Numbered from the stretch's first letter, positions 19,948-29,218 are shown. The stretch is 64,000 bases of DNA from Betaproteobacteria bacterium (GCA_016873935.1 VGVT01000004.1:1-64000); one strand, 5' to 3'. Made by a program: numbers and translations. Notes: a model not told the origin generated them from the letters alone.

Positions 19948-20406
19948 ATGGATCCCCAGGCAGCGCCGGATTTCGAACTTGCCGCCACCGGCGGCAAGCG
20001 CATCAAGCTCAGTGATTTCAAGGGACGCGGCGTCGTCCTTTATTTTTATCCGAAGGACAGCACGCCGGGTTGCACCACGGAAGGCCGTGATTTTGGAGAT
20101 CTGCATGCGGAGTTCCAGGCCCTGGGCTGGGACATCCTCGGAATCTCCCGAGACAGCGTAAAGTCGCACGAGAGTTTCAAGGCCAAGCAGGATTTCCCCT
20201 TCGACCTGCTGTCCGATCCGGAAGAGATACTGTGCGAGGCCTTCGGCGTCATGAAGCTGAAAAACATGTATGGCAAACAGGTGCGCGGCATCGAGCGCAG
20301 CACCTTCGCCATCGCCCCGGACGGCGGCATCGCCCGGGCCTGGCGGGGGGTGAAGGTGCCCAAGCATGCCCAGGAGGTTCTGGAATTCGTGCGGACCCTG
20401 GGCTGA
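19948..20406 (+). CDS. bcp: Thioredoxin-dependent peroxiredoxin, Bcp/PrxQ family
   Basis: Cytoplasmic thiol peroxidase of 152 residues that reduces hydrogen and organic peroxides. The peroxidatic Cys is C42 in YPKDSTPGCTTEG. E. coli Bcp has a resolving Cys five residues later; here that position is Arg (GCTTEGRDF). The only other Cys is C96 (EEILCEAFGV). The protein is therefore a 1-Cys or atypical member. It starts about 65 bases after the tRNA terminator. Confidence 0.93.
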   Translation: MDPQAAPDFELAATGGKRIKLSDFKGRGVVLYFYPKDSTPGCTTEGRDFGDLHAEFQALGWDILGISRDSVKSHESFKAKQDFPFDLLSDPEEILCEAFGVMKLKNMYGKQVRGIERSTFAIAPDGGIARAWRGVKVPKHAQEVLEFVRTLG

Positions 20407-20447
20407 GCCTTCCTACCGCATCCCTCTCTCAACTTCGGACGATCCCG

Positions 20448-21851
20448 ATGGCGCGTAAAACCGGCAAGAATCAAACCAAGCTGTTCGTACTTGACACCAA
20501 CGTCCTGCTGCACGATCCCACCTGCCTGTACCGCTTCCAGGAGCACGACATCTACCTGCCGATGGCGACCCTGGAGGAGCTGGACCACAACAAGAAGGGC
20601 ATGTCCGAGGTGGCCCGCAACGCCCGCCAGGTCACCCGCTTCCTCGACGAAATCGTCAGCCCGGCCGAGCTTTCCATCCAGGACGGCGCACCCCTGGCGC
20701 CTTTCAGCCACAAGGCCGCCACCGGCCGGCTGTTCCTGCAGACCCATCCCATTAGCAGCGACGTCACCGCCGTGCTGCCCTACAGCAAGGTGGACAACCA
20801 GATACTGGGGGTGGTGGCTTACCTCAAGGCGCAGCAGCCCGAGCGCCAGGTCATCCTGGTCTCCAAGGACATCAACATGCGCATCAAGGCGCGTGCCCTG
20901 GAGATCCCGGCGGAGGACTACTTCAACGATAAGGTGCTGGAAGACACCGACCTGCTGTACACCGGTGTCCTCGAACTGCCCGCCGATTTCTGGGAGAAGC
21001 ACGGCAAGGGCATGGAGTCGTGGCAGAGGGACGGTCGCTCCTACTACAAGCTTTCCGGCCCGCTGGTGCCGGCCCTGCTGGTCAACCAGTTCCTCTGGCA
21101 GGAGGGGCCCAATCCCTTCCATGCCCGCGTCACCGACGTCACCGGCAACGTCGCCACCCTGGTCACCATCCGGGATTACAGCCACCACAAGAACAACGTC
21201 TGGGGCATCACCGCCCGCAACCGGGAGCAGAACTTCGCCCTCAACGCCCTCATGGACCCGGACATCGACTTCGTTTCCCTGCTGGGCCAGGCGGGCACCG
21301 GCAAGACCCTGCTGACCCTGGCGGCGGGCCTGACCCAGATCCTGGAGGCCAAGACCTACAGCGAGATCATCATGACCCGGGTGACAGTGCCGGTGGGCGA
21401 GGACATCGGCTTCCTGCCCGGCACCGAGGAAGAGAAGATGACGCCCTGGATGGGCGCCCTGGAGGACAACCTGGACGTGCTCAACAAGCCTGACGAGGAA
21501 GCCGGCGAGTGGGGCAGGGCGGCAACCCAGGACCTGGTGCGCAGCCGCATCAAGGTCAAGTCGCTGAATTTCATGCGTGGCCGCACCTTCATCAACAAGT
21601 TCCTCATCATCGACGAGGCGCAGAACCTGACTTCCAAGCAGATGAAGACCCTGATCACCCGCGCCGGCCCCGGCACCAAGGTGGTCTGCCTGGGCAACAT
21701 CGCGCAGATCGACACGCCCTACCTGACCGAGGGCTCCTCGGGACTCACCTACGTGGTGGACCGCTTCAAGGGCTGGCCCCATTCCGGCCACATTACCCTG
21801 GCCCGTGGCGAGCGTTCGCGCCTGGCGGACCACGCCGCCGGCATCCTGTGA
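20448..21851 (+). CDS. PIN-domain plus PhoH-type ATPase
   Basis: A 467-residue fusion. The N-terminal PIN nuclease-like domain has acidic residues in FVLDTNVLLHDP and ATLEELDHNKKG. The C-terminal PhoH RNA-helicase-like ATPase has Walker A GQAGTGKTLL near residue 279 and Walker B FLIIDEAQNLT near residue 384, followed by TRAGPGTKVVCLGN. This PhoH2/YlaK class is thought to act on RNA. RNA processing is likely but the target is unknown. ATG lies 42 bases after bcp. Confidence 0.92.
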   Translation: MARKTGKNQTKLFVLDTNVLLHDPTCLYRFQEHDIYLPMATLEELDHNKKGMSEVARNARQVTRFLDEIVSPAELSIQDGAPLAPFSHKAATGRLFLQTHPISSDVTAVLPYSKVDNQILGVVAYLKAQQPERQVILVSKDINMRIKARALEIPAEDYFNDKVLEDTDLLYTGVLELPADFWEKHGKGMESWQRDGRSYYKLSGPLVPALLVNQFLWQEGPNPFHARVTDVTGNVATLVTIRDYSHHKNNVWGITARNREQNFALNALMDPDIDFVSLLGQAGTGKTLLTLAAGLTQILEAKTYSEIIMTRVTVPVGEDIGFLPGTEEEKMTPWMGALEDNLDVLNKPDEEAGEWGRAATQDLVRSRIKVKSLNFMRGRTFINKFLIIDEAQNLTSKQMKTLITRAGPGTKVVCLGNIAQIDTPYLTEGSSGLTYVVDRFKGWPHSGHITLARGERSRLADHAAGIL

Positions 21852-21970
21852 TTCGGGTTCAAGAAGAAGCGACAGGCGACCGATAACTCCATCCAGTCAT
21901 TACATTTTCACGCCGGGTTCGCGCATGCGGAGCCGGTAAGCCTTTTTTCAATCCGTCAGAGAGGATCGAC

Positions 21971-22900
21971 ATGTACGCGAACCACCGTATCGGCCTGGGT
22001 GCCCTCACCCTGGCATTGGCCATGCTCCTGGGGGGCTGCGGCGACAAGCAGGAGGCCGGCCAAACGGCCGACCAGCTTGCAGCCCGGGTGGATGGCGAGG
22101 CCATCACCGTGCCCGAGTTGGAGCACGAACTGGCCAAGCTGAACAATCTGGCGCCCGAACAGCGCCAGGCGGCGGCCAACCAACTGCTGAAGTCCCTGGT
22201 GGACCAGCGCATCCTGGTGCGCCGGGCCATCGAGGAAAAGCTGGACGCCGATGCGGAGGTGTCCTTGTCGCTGGAATCGGCCCGCCGCCAGATCCTGGCC
22301 CAGGCCTACTTGCAGAAATCGACCGCCGCGACCGCCAAGCCGGACGATGCCGCGATCGGCGAGTATTTCGCCAAGCATCCCGAATTGTTCGCGGAGCGTC
22401 GTATCTACCGCCTGCAGGAAATCAACGTGCAAGCGGGGCCGGACAAGCTGGAAGCGGTCAAGGCACAACTGGCCCAAAGCAAGAACCTCAACGACTTCGT
22501 CGCCTGGCTGAAGGCCGAGTCCATCCCGGCCCGCGTCGGCCAATCCACCAAGGCGGCTGAGCAACTGCCGCTGGAGATCCTGCCGCGCCTGCACCAGTTG
22601 AAGGATGGCCAGGCGATGACCATGGCCTCGGCCGGCAGCCTCACCATCCTGTTCGTGGCCGGTTCCCAGACCCAGCCGATGACGCAGGAGCAGGCCAGGC
22701 CGGTGATCGAGCGTTTCCTGCAGAATGCCCGCAAGCGCGAAGCCGCCGAGGCCGAACTGAAGAAGCTGAAGGAACAGGCCAAGATCGAGTATCTGGGTGC
22801 CTATGCCGATGCCGGCAAGGAACCGGCCAAGCCCGCCGAGGCCTCCGCCGCGCCCGCTCCGGCCGGCGCCGGGGGGAATGATCCCCAGGCCGCCAAGTAA
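21971..22900 (+). CDS. EpsD-like peptidyl-prolyl isomerase lipoprotein
   Basis: A 309-residue lipoprotein; the signal peptide ends in the lipobox LLGGC-GDK. A SurA/PpiC-type chaperone domain follows with VDGEAITVPELEHELAKLN and LVDQRILVRRAIEEK. The parvulin part (about residues 135-235) is divergent. The C-terminus is Ala/Pro-rich. This layout matches the EpsD family found in exopolysaccharide loci linked to exosortase. Here only the CAAX-type protease next door supports that link; no polysaccharide polymerase or export genes are present nearby. Confidence 0.75.
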   Translation: MYANHRIGLGALTLALAMLLGGCGDKQEAGQTADQLAARVDGEAITVPELEHELAKLNNLAPEQRQAAANQLLKSLVDQRILVRRAIEEKLDADAEVSLSLESARRQILAQAYLQKSTAATAKPDDAAIGEYFAKHPELFAERRIYRLQEINVQAGPDKLEAVKAQLAQSKNLNDFVAWLKAESIPARVGQSTKAAEQLPLEILPRLHQLKDGQAMTMASAGSLTILFVAGSQTQPMTQEQARPVIERFLQNARKREAAEAELKKLKEQAKIEYLGAYADAGKEPAKPAEASAAPAPAGAGGNDPQAAK

Positions 22901-22974
22901 GCACCTGCCGAGGCGCGTCGCCGGGCTGTCGGGCCCCGCCGCGATGCCCGCTGGCAGAGGCTGTTTCCTCGCGC

Positions 22975-23649
22975 ATGGCACTTGCCTTTCTGACCGAGCC
23001 CCGCGTCCTCGCGCGGGTGTTGCCCTTCGCGGTCTACATGGCCTTCCTGGCCGTCGAGGGCCTGGTGGCCTCGTACTGGCCGGAACTGGACGCGCGCTGG
23101 ATCTATCCGGTCAAGGTGGGTGCGGTGAGCCTCGTGCTCTGGCACTACCGTGCCGAGTACCGCGAACTGTTCGCGCGGCCGGATCCGCGCTGGACCGTCC
23201 TGGTGGCGCCACTGCTGGGCATTGCGGTGTTCGTGCTGTGGATCAACCTCGACATCGGCTGGCTCAGCCTGGGCGGTGGCGCGGGCTTCGACCCGAGCGA
23301 CGACGGGGCCGTGCGCTGGGATCTCGCCCTGTTGCGCCTGGCCGGCGCGGCCCTGGTGGTGCCCCTCATGGAAGAGTTGTTCTGGCGTTCCTTCCTGTTG
23401 CGCTGGATCGACCAGGCGGATTTCCCTGCCCTCGAGCCGGCGCGCATCTCTCTGCGCGCCCTGCTGATTTCCAGCCTGCTGTTCGGCCTGGAACATACCC
23501 TGTGGTTTGCCGGCATCCTCGCCGGACTTGCCTACGGCTGGCTGTACCGCGCCAGCGGCAACCTGTGGGCGCCCATCGTGTCACACGCCACCACCAACCT
23601 GCTGCTGGGCATCTGGGTTCTCCACACCGGCGCCTGGAGCTTCTGGTGA
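22975..23649 (+). CDS. CAAX protease-like membrane protein of the exosortase-associated type
   Basis: A 224-residue integral membrane protein with about six to seven hydrophobic segments and the CPBP/ABI glutamic-protease motifs: EELFWR (E133, E134), FGLEH (near residue 170-173) and HATTN (near 204). Its overall form is that of the CAAX prenyl protease-related proteins encoded beside exosortases and PEP-CTERM exopolysaccharide genes. The substrate is unknown. The 74 bases after the EpsD-like gene suggest co-transcription. Confidence 0.8.
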   Translation: MALAFLTEPRVLARVLPFAVYMAFLAVEGLVASYWPELDARWIYPVKVGAVSLVLWHYRAEYRELFARPDPRWTVLVAPLLGIAVFVLWINLDIGWLSLGGGAGFDPSDDGAVRWDLALLRLAGAALVVPLMEELFWRSFLLRWIDQADFPALEPARISLRALLISSLLFGLEHTLWFAGILAGLAYGWLYRASGNLWAPIVSHATTNLLLGIWVLHTGAWSFW

Positions 23650-23683
23650 GGTCCGATCCCGCACTCATCACACAAGAAAAGCC

Positions 23684-24637
23684 ATGAAGTACGACGTTTT
23701 CAACGGCGACGCCGACGGCATCTGCGCCTTGCACCAAATGCGCCTGGCGCAACCGGAGGTGGCCACCCTGGTCACCGGCGTCAAGCGCGACATCGGCCTG
23801 CTCGCCCGCGTCGACGCGCGCGCCGGTGACGAGATCCTGGTCCTGGACATCGCCGTGGAAAAGAACGCGGCGGCCCTGGCGGCGGCTCTGGATAAGGGTG
23901 CGCGGGTGCGCTGGTTCGATCATCACGAGTCCGGTGAACTGCCCGTGCATGCGAATTTCCAGGCCAGCATCGATACCTCTGCGGAGGTCTGCACCAGTCT
24001 GCTGGTCGACCGCCACCTGGGCGGCACCCATCGGCCCTGGGCGGTGGTCGCCGCCTTCGGCGACAACCTGCACGGCGCCGCGCGCCGGGCCGCCGAGCCC
24101 CTTGGCCTGCCCCGCGCGCAACTGGAATCCCTGCGTGAACTGGGTGAGTGCCTCAACTACAACGGCTACGGCGACAGCCTGGAGGATCTGCACTTCCATC
24201 CCGCAGACCTGTACCGCGCCCTGCATGCTTACGCCGATCCCTTCGCCTTCATGCACGAGGCAGCGGAATTCCATACCCTGAGTACCGGCTACCTGCTCGA
24301 CATGGCGCAAGCGCGGGCGGTGCAGGCGATGGATGCGCGCCCGTCCGGCGCCGTCTACCTGCTGCCCGACGCCGCCTGGGCGCGGCGGGTGTCCGGGGTC
24401 TACGCCAACGACCTGGCGACGGCCCATCCGCAGCGCGCCCACGCCCTGCTGACGCGTTCCCCGCGAGGGCATTACGTGGTCAGCGTGCGTGCCCCCCTGG
24501 TCAACAAGACCGGCGCCGATGCCTTGTGCAGGCGCTTCGAAACCGGTGGCGGGCGCAAGGCGGCGGCCGGCATCAACGTCCTGCCGGAGGCACGCATCGG
24601 CGAATTCGTGCAGGCTTTCTTCGAAGTCTATCCCTGA
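23684..24637 (+). CDS. DHH-family phosphoesterase-like protein
   Basis: A 317-residue cytoplasmic protein. The N-terminal VFNGDADGICALHQ corresponds to DHH motif I, VLDIAVEKN to motif II and RWFDHHES (about residue 78) to the name-giving DHH motif. The C-terminal GADALCRRFETGGGRKAAAG is a DHHA1-type substrate-binding GGG(R/H)xxA motif. This suggests a nucleotide or oligoribonucleotide phosphodiesterase (RecJ/NrnA superfamily). The exact substrate is not known. It lies 34 bases after the CAAX-like gene and 10 before sat-cysC. Confidence 0.8.
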   Translation: MKYDVFNGDADGICALHQMRLAQPEVATLVTGVKRDIGLLARVDARAGDEILVLDIAVEKNAAALAAALDKGARVRWFDHHESGELPVHANFQASIDTSAEVCTSLLVDRHLGGTHRPWAVVAAFGDNLHGAARRAAEPLGLPRAQLESLRELGECLNYNGYGDSLEDLHFHPADLYRALHAYADPFAFMHEAAEFHTLSTGYLLDMAQARAVQAMDARPSGAVYLLPDAAWARRVSGVYANDLATAHPQRAHALLTRSPRGHYVVSVRAPLVNKTGADALCRRFETGGGRKAAAGINVLPEARIGEFVQAFFEVYP

Positions 24638-24647
24638 GTACCCGCGC

Positions 24648-26345
24648 ATGCAGCACTCCCTGATCCCCCCCTACGGCGGCACCCTGCTGCCCCTGCTCGC
24701 CGACGCCGAGCGCGCCGCCGCGATCCGCGCCGAAGCCCGCGAACTCTCCTCGCTGGATCTGGACTGGCGGCAGATCTGCCAGCTGGAGTTGCTGCTGACC
24801 GGCGCGTTGTCGCCGCTCACCGGCTACATGGGACGTGCCGAGATGAGCGCGGTGCTGTCCGGCCTGCGCCTGGTCGACGGTCGTTTCTGGCCCCTGCCGG
24901 TGATGCTCGCGGTGCCGGAGCAGGCCGCGCGCGGCCTGAGTCCGGGGCAGACCGTCTGCCTGCGCGACGGCGAGGGTTTCATGCCCGCTCTGCTGCACGT
25001 CTCCGAGATATGGCCGGTGGATCACGCTTTGGAAGAGCGCCTGGCCGCGGCCTCCGGGTTGCCTCCGGCGGCGCCAGCGGGCCGATCCGGCGAGGTCTAC
25101 GTGGCGGGCCGGGTGGAGGGCGTGGCGTTGCCGCCGCGCCATGATTTTCTGGCGCTTCGCCCTACCCCGGCCGAATTACGAGGGGAGTTTCAGCGCCGCG
25201 GCTGGCGACGGGTGCTGGCCTATCAGCCCGGCCAACCGATGCACCGGCCGCAGCGCGAGTTCGTGCTGAACGCCGCCTTGCGCTATGAGGCCAATCTGCT
25301 CATCCACGTCATGGCCGGTGCCGATCCGGTCAGCGATGCCAGCCACTTCGCTCTGGTGCGCGCCTGCCGCGCCATCATGCCGCGCTTCCCGGCCGCCAGC
25401 AGCGCCCTTGCCCTGAATCCCATGGTGCCGGACGCGGCGGGAGCGCGGGAGACCTGGCTGCGCGCGATCATTGCCCGCAATTACGGCTGTTCCCATCTGG
25501 TGGTCGGGGGTGAGGCGCCACCAGCCGGCGAGTTTCGCCGCGGCGAGGATCTGGCTGGCGCTCGAGTCGCGCCGCCGGAAGGTTTCCTCGCGGAACTGGG
25601 CGTCACCCTGATCGATTATCCGCGTCTGGTCTATCTGGAGGATGCGGATGAATTCGTGCCAGCGGCGGAAGCGCCCGCGGATGCCCGCGCGCAGGCCATG
25701 AACGGCGGCGAATTGACGCGGCGCCTGATGACGGGCTCCAGGATCCCCGCCTGGTTCGCCGACGCGGAAGTCCTCGACGAATTGCGCAAGGCTTTTCCGC
25801 CACGGACGCGGCAGGGTTTCACCGTGTTCTTCACCGGCCTGTCCGGGGCGGGCAAGTCCACCCTGGCGCGGGCGCTGACCGTGAAGCTGATGGAAATGGA
25901 CGGCCGCCGCGTGACCCTGCTGGACGGCGATGTCGTGCGCCGCCACCTGTCCTCCGAACTGGGCTTCTCGAAGGCGCACCGCGACATCAACATCCGCCGC
26001 ATCGGCTACGTCGCCAGCGAGATCACCAAGCACGGCGGCATCGCCATCTGCGCTCCCATCGCCCCCTACGCCGCCACCCGCCGCGCCGTGCGCGACATGA
26101 TCGAGCCCTGGGGCGGCTTCATCGAAATCCACGTCGCCACCTCCATCGATGTCTGCGAAAGCCGCGACCGCAAGGGCCTCTATGCGAAGGCGCGGGCCGG
26201 CCTGATTGCCGAGTTCACCGGGGTATCCGATCCCTATGAAGTGCCGGAGAAGCCCGAACTGGCCATCGACACCGCCCTCTGCGGGGTCGACGAGGCCGTG
26301 CAAAGCATCGTCCTGAAGCTGGAACATGAAGGCTTTCTGCGCTGA
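24648..26345 (+). CDS. Sulfate adenylyltransferase-like domain fused to APS kinase
   Basis: A 565-residue fusion. Residues 1 to about 375 form an ATP-sulfurylase fold (PUA-like start, LTGALSPLTGYMGRAEM). About 395-565 is APS kinase with P-loop FFTGLSGAGKSTLARAL (near 397), LDGDVVRRHLSSELGFS, and RRIGYVASEITKHGGIAICAPIAPY. The sulfurylase active-site motif Q-x-R-N-x-x-H-R-x-H is replaced by AYQPGQPMHRPQ (near 191): the Arg and the second His are lost, so this domain is probably not a working sulfurylase. The kinase domain looks intact and would make PAPS. The same situation was described for a T. denitrificans protein. Confidence 0.88.
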   Translation: MQHSLIPPYGGTLLPLLADAERAAAIRAEARELSSLDLDWRQICQLELLLTGALSPLTGYMGRAEMSAVLSGLRLVDGRFWPLPVMLAVPEQAARGLSPGQTVCLRDGEGFMPALLHVSEIWPVDHALEERLAAASGLPPAAPAGRSGEVYVAGRVEGVALPPRHDFLALRPTPAELRGEFQRRGWRRVLAYQPGQPMHRPQREFVLNAALRYEANLLIHVMAGADPVSDASHFALVRACRAIMPRFPAASSALALNPMVPDAAGARETWLRAIIARNYGCSHLVVGGEAPPAGEFRRGEDLAGARVAPPEGFLAELGVTLIDYPRLVYLEDADEFVPAAEAPADARAQAMNGGELTRRLMTGSRIPAWFADAEVLDELRKAFPPRTRQGFTVFFTGLSGAGKSTLARALTVKLMEMDGRRVTLLDGDVVRRHLSSELGFSKAHRDINIRRIGYVASEITKHGGIAICAPIAPYAATRRAVRDMIEPWGGFIEIHVATSIDVCESRDRKGLYAKARAGLIAEFTGVSDPYEVPEKPELAIDTALCGVDEAVQSIVLKLEHEGFLR

Positions 26346-26404
26346 CCGGCACGCGCTGGCCGCGCGCCACCCCCGTGTCGACTGACTGCATCGAGGAACC
26401 GACC

Positions 26405-27819
26405 ATGCCGCTCCATCCCGTCATCCTTTCCGGAGGCTCCGGCACACGCCTGTGGCCCCTGTCCCGCGCTGCCCTGCCGAAACAGCTGCTGCCCCTGGCC
26501 GGGCCGCGCACCATGCTGCAGGAAACCGTGCTGCGCCTGCATGGCATCGCCGGCATCGGCGCGCCGCTGGTGGTGTGCAACAACGACCACCGCTTCCTCA
26601 TTGCCGAACAGTTGCGCGAGATCGGGGTGGAACCGCTGGGCATCTTCCTCGAGCCCATGGGCCGCAACACGGCGCCGGCGGCGGCGGTGGCGGCGCTGAC
26701 CCTGCTGAAGCGGGATCCGGAGGCGGTCATGCTGCTCTTGCCCGCGGACCATCTGATCGACGAGTACCGGCCTTCCACGCCGCCGTCGCGGAGGGCATGC
26801 GGGCGGTGGCCCAGGGCCGGCTGGTGACCTTCGGCATCGTGCCGGATTCACCGCATACCGGCTACGGCTACATCCAGCGCGGAGAAGCCCTGCAGGGCAC
26901 GACGGCACGACAGGTGGCCCGCTTCGTGGAGAAGCCGGACGCGGCCACGGCGGAGAAATTCCTGGCCGGCGGCGACTACTTCTGGAACAGCGGCATGTTC
27001 CTGTTCTCGGCCCGCCAGTTCGTGGAGGAACTGGGCCGGCTGCGCGCGGACATCCTGGCCGCCTGCGAGCGTGCCCTGGCGGCAGGCGAGCACGATTTGG
27101 ACTTTTGCCGCCTGGACAAGGCGGCTTTTGCCGACTGCCCTTCGGATTCCATCGACTACGCGGTGATGGAGAAGACCGCCAACGCCGCCGTGGTGCCGGC
27201 GGAAATCGGCTGGAACGACATCGGCGCCTGGTCGGCGCTGTGGGACGTCGGCCTGAAGGATGCGGACGGCAACGTGGTGCGCGGCGACGTCTACCTCGAC
27301 GGCGTGAAGCGCAGCTATGTGCGCGCGGAAACCCGCATGGTGGCGGCCCTGGGGGTGGAGGACCTGCTCATCGTGGAGACCGCCGACGCGGTGCTGGTGG
27401 CGGACAAGTCCCGTGCCCAGGACGTGAAGAAGGTGGTGGATTACCTGAAGAAATCCGGCCGCACGGAGCACGAATTCCACACCCGCGTGTTCCGGCCCTG
27501 GGGCTGGTACGAGGGCATCGACATGGGCGAGCGCTTCCAGGTCAAGCGCATCATGGTCAAGCCGGGCCACAAGCTCAGCCTGCAAATGCACCACCACCGA
27601 GCCGAGCATTGGGTGGTGGTGTCCGGCACCGCGCGGGTGACCCGCGACGGGGTCGAGCAGTTGCTGACCGAGGACCAGTCCACCTACATTCCCCTGGGCA
27701 CCAGCCACCGCCTGGAGAACCCGGGCAAGGTGCCGCTGCATCTCATCGAGGTGCAGTCCGGCTCCTATCTGGGCGAGGACGACATCGTCCGCTTCGAGGA
27801 CGTGTACAAGCGCAACTGA
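26405..27819 (+). pseudogene. Mannose-1-phosphate guanylyltransferase / mannose-6-phosphate isomerase, frameshifted
   Basis: A bifunctional ManC/AlgA-type enzyme of GDP-mannose synthesis, about 470 codons. The nucleotidyltransferase part begins HPVILSGGSGTRLWPLSR, with FLEPMGRNTAPA and LLLPADHLI. Coding then moves from one frame to another at about 26762-26767, as if one base were missing. The rest continues normally (AFHAAVAEGM, FVEKPD, FWNSGMFLFSA, GWNDIGAWSALW). The C-terminal cupin isomerase domain has RPWGWYEG and KPGHKLSLQMHHHRAEHW. The shift may be a sequencing error or a real mutation; both halves are otherwise well conserved. Confidence 0.85.
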
Positions 27820-27823
27820 AGCT

Positions 27824-28723
27824 TCACCCGCGTGGGTGATGTTGCGCGTGCAGTTGCTTCAGGCGCTCCTTGGCGACGTGGGTGTAGATCTGGGTGGTGG
27901 CGATGTCGGCGTGGCCGAGCAGCATCTGCACCACCCTCAGGTCGGCGCCATGGTTGAGCAGGTGGGTGGCGAAGGCATGGCGCAGGGTGTGGGGGGACAG
28001 GGGCGAGCGGATGCCGGCATTGAGGGCATGCTTCTTGATCAGGTACCAGAACATCTGCCGGGTCATGGGGCCGCCCCGCTCGGTGACGAACAGGGACTCG
28101 CAGCCCTTGCCCTTCAATAGCACCGGCCGGGATTCCTTGGCGTAGCGGGCGATCCACTCCCGCGCCTCCTCGCCCAGGGGCACCAGCCGTTCCTTCCTGC
28201 CCTTGCCCATGACCCGCGCCACGCCGTCGGTGAGGCTCACCGCGGCCAGGGGCAGTCCCACCAGTTCCGAGACCCGGAAGCCGGCGGCGTAGAGGGCTTC
28301 CAGCATGGCCCGGTCGCGCAGGCCGTGGGGGGTGTCCGCGTCCGGGGCGTTGAGCAGGGCCTCCACTTCCGTTTCCGAGAGGGTCTTCGGCAGGGGTTTG
28401 GGCAGACGGGGGGCGTCCACGGTCAGGGTGGGGTCGTCCGCGCGCCGGCCTTCCCGCAGCAGCCAGCGGTGGTAGCGCTTGATGGCGGTGAGCTGGCGCG
28501 CCAGGCTGCGGGCGGCGATGCCCTGGTCGAGGGTGCGGTGGGCGAGGAAGGCCTGGATGCGGTCGCGCTGCGCCTGCTGGGGGGCGATGCCTTGCTCGCC
28601 GAGCCAGGCGAAGAGTTGGGTCAGGTCGCGCCGGTAGCTTTCCAGCGAGCGGGGGGAAAGGCCGTCCTCCAGCCAGAGGGCGTCGCAGAAGCGGTCGAGT
28701 TCCGCTTCAAAGGGCGCGCTCAT
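27824..28723 (-). CDS. xerD: Site-specific tyrosine recombinase XerD
   Basis: Resolves chromosome dimers at dif together with XerC. A 299-residue tyrosine recombinase with an N-terminal SAM-like core-binding domain (FCDALWLEDGLSPRSLESYR). All catalytic residues are present: Arg in GFRVSEL, Lys in GKGRKERLVP, HTLRHAFATHLL, LGHADIATTQ and nucleophile Tyr in IYTH. The ATG overlaps the end of ogt by 17 bases, so the two are coupled. Its end nearly meets the convergent manC-like gene. Confidence 0.93.
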   Translation of the reverse strand: MSAPFEAELDRFCDALWLEDGLSPRSLESYRRDLTQLFAWLGEQGIAPQQAQRDRIQAFLAHRTLDQGIAARSLARQLTAIKRYHRWLLREGRRADDPTLTVDAPRLPKPLPKTLSETEVEALLNAPDADTPHGLRDRAMLEALYAAGFRVSELVGLPLAAVSLTDGVARVMGKGRKERLVPLGEEAREWIARYAKESRPVLLKGKGCESLFVTERGGPMTRQMFWYLIKKHALNAGIRSPLSPHTLRHAFATHLLNHGADLRVVQMLLGHADIATTQIYTHVAKERLKQLHAQHHPRG

Positions 28724-29186
28724 GCCTGAGCAGCCAGCGCTTGATGTCCTGGGAATAGCCGGTGCGGCTGTGCATGAAACCGCCCAGGCCGCCGTCTGCG
28801 GCGATGACCCGGTGGCAGGGGATGACGATGGGCAGGGGGTTGTCGCCCACCGCCTGGCCGACGGCGCGAGGAGCGCTGGTGACCTGCCGGGCGATATCGC
28901 CATAGCTGCGGGTCTGGCCGGCGGGAATGGCCAGCAGGGCGTTCCAGACCCGTTGCCGGAAGGGGGTGCCGATCGGTTCGAGGGGCAGGTCGAAGACGTG
29001 CTCGGGGTCGGCGTAGTAGGCGGCGAGTTCTTTTTCCAGCCGTTTGACCAGGGGCAGGCCCGAGGCGACCGGCTTGCTGCCCGGCGCCAGGAATTCCAGG
29101 CCGGTGAGGTGGCCGTCGGCGACGCGCACTCCCAGGGCGCCGAAGGGGGCGCGGAGGATGGCGGTGTAGTCGGTGGAGGGATTCAT
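28707..29186 (-). CDS. ogt: Methylated-DNA--protein-cysteine methyltransferase
   Basis: Suicide repair enzyme that removes alkyl groups from O6-guanine or O4-thymine. The 159 residues carry the active-site PCHRVIAADGGLGGF and the DNA-binding helix TPFRQRVWNALLAIPAGQT with RAVGQAVGDNP. No Ada regulatory domain is fused. The symbol is by family type. Confidence 0.93.
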   Translation of the reverse strand: MNPSTDYTAILRAPFGALGVRVADGHLTGLEFLAPGSKPVASGLPLVKRLEKELAAYYADPEHVFDLPLEPIGTPFRQRVWNALLAIPAGQTRSYGDIARQVTSAPRAVGQAVGDNPLPIVIPCHRVIAADGGLGGFMHSRTGYSQDIKRWLLRHERAL

Positions 29187-29218
29187 GCCGGCATTGTCGG
29201 GCCATCCCGCGCAAATGG

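Noticed and set aside
27824-27839. Hairpin TCACCC-GCGT-GGGTGA as a terminator between manC and xerD
   Set aside because: Only a 6-bp stem with no T-run on either strand, and it lies within the xerD coding end. Chance is likely.
27824-28723. Integrase of a mobile element
   Set aside because: The tyrosine recombinase is a standard XerD coupled to ogt. No attachment repeats or phage genes are nearby, and the tRNA-Ser is 8 kb away with no flanking duplication.
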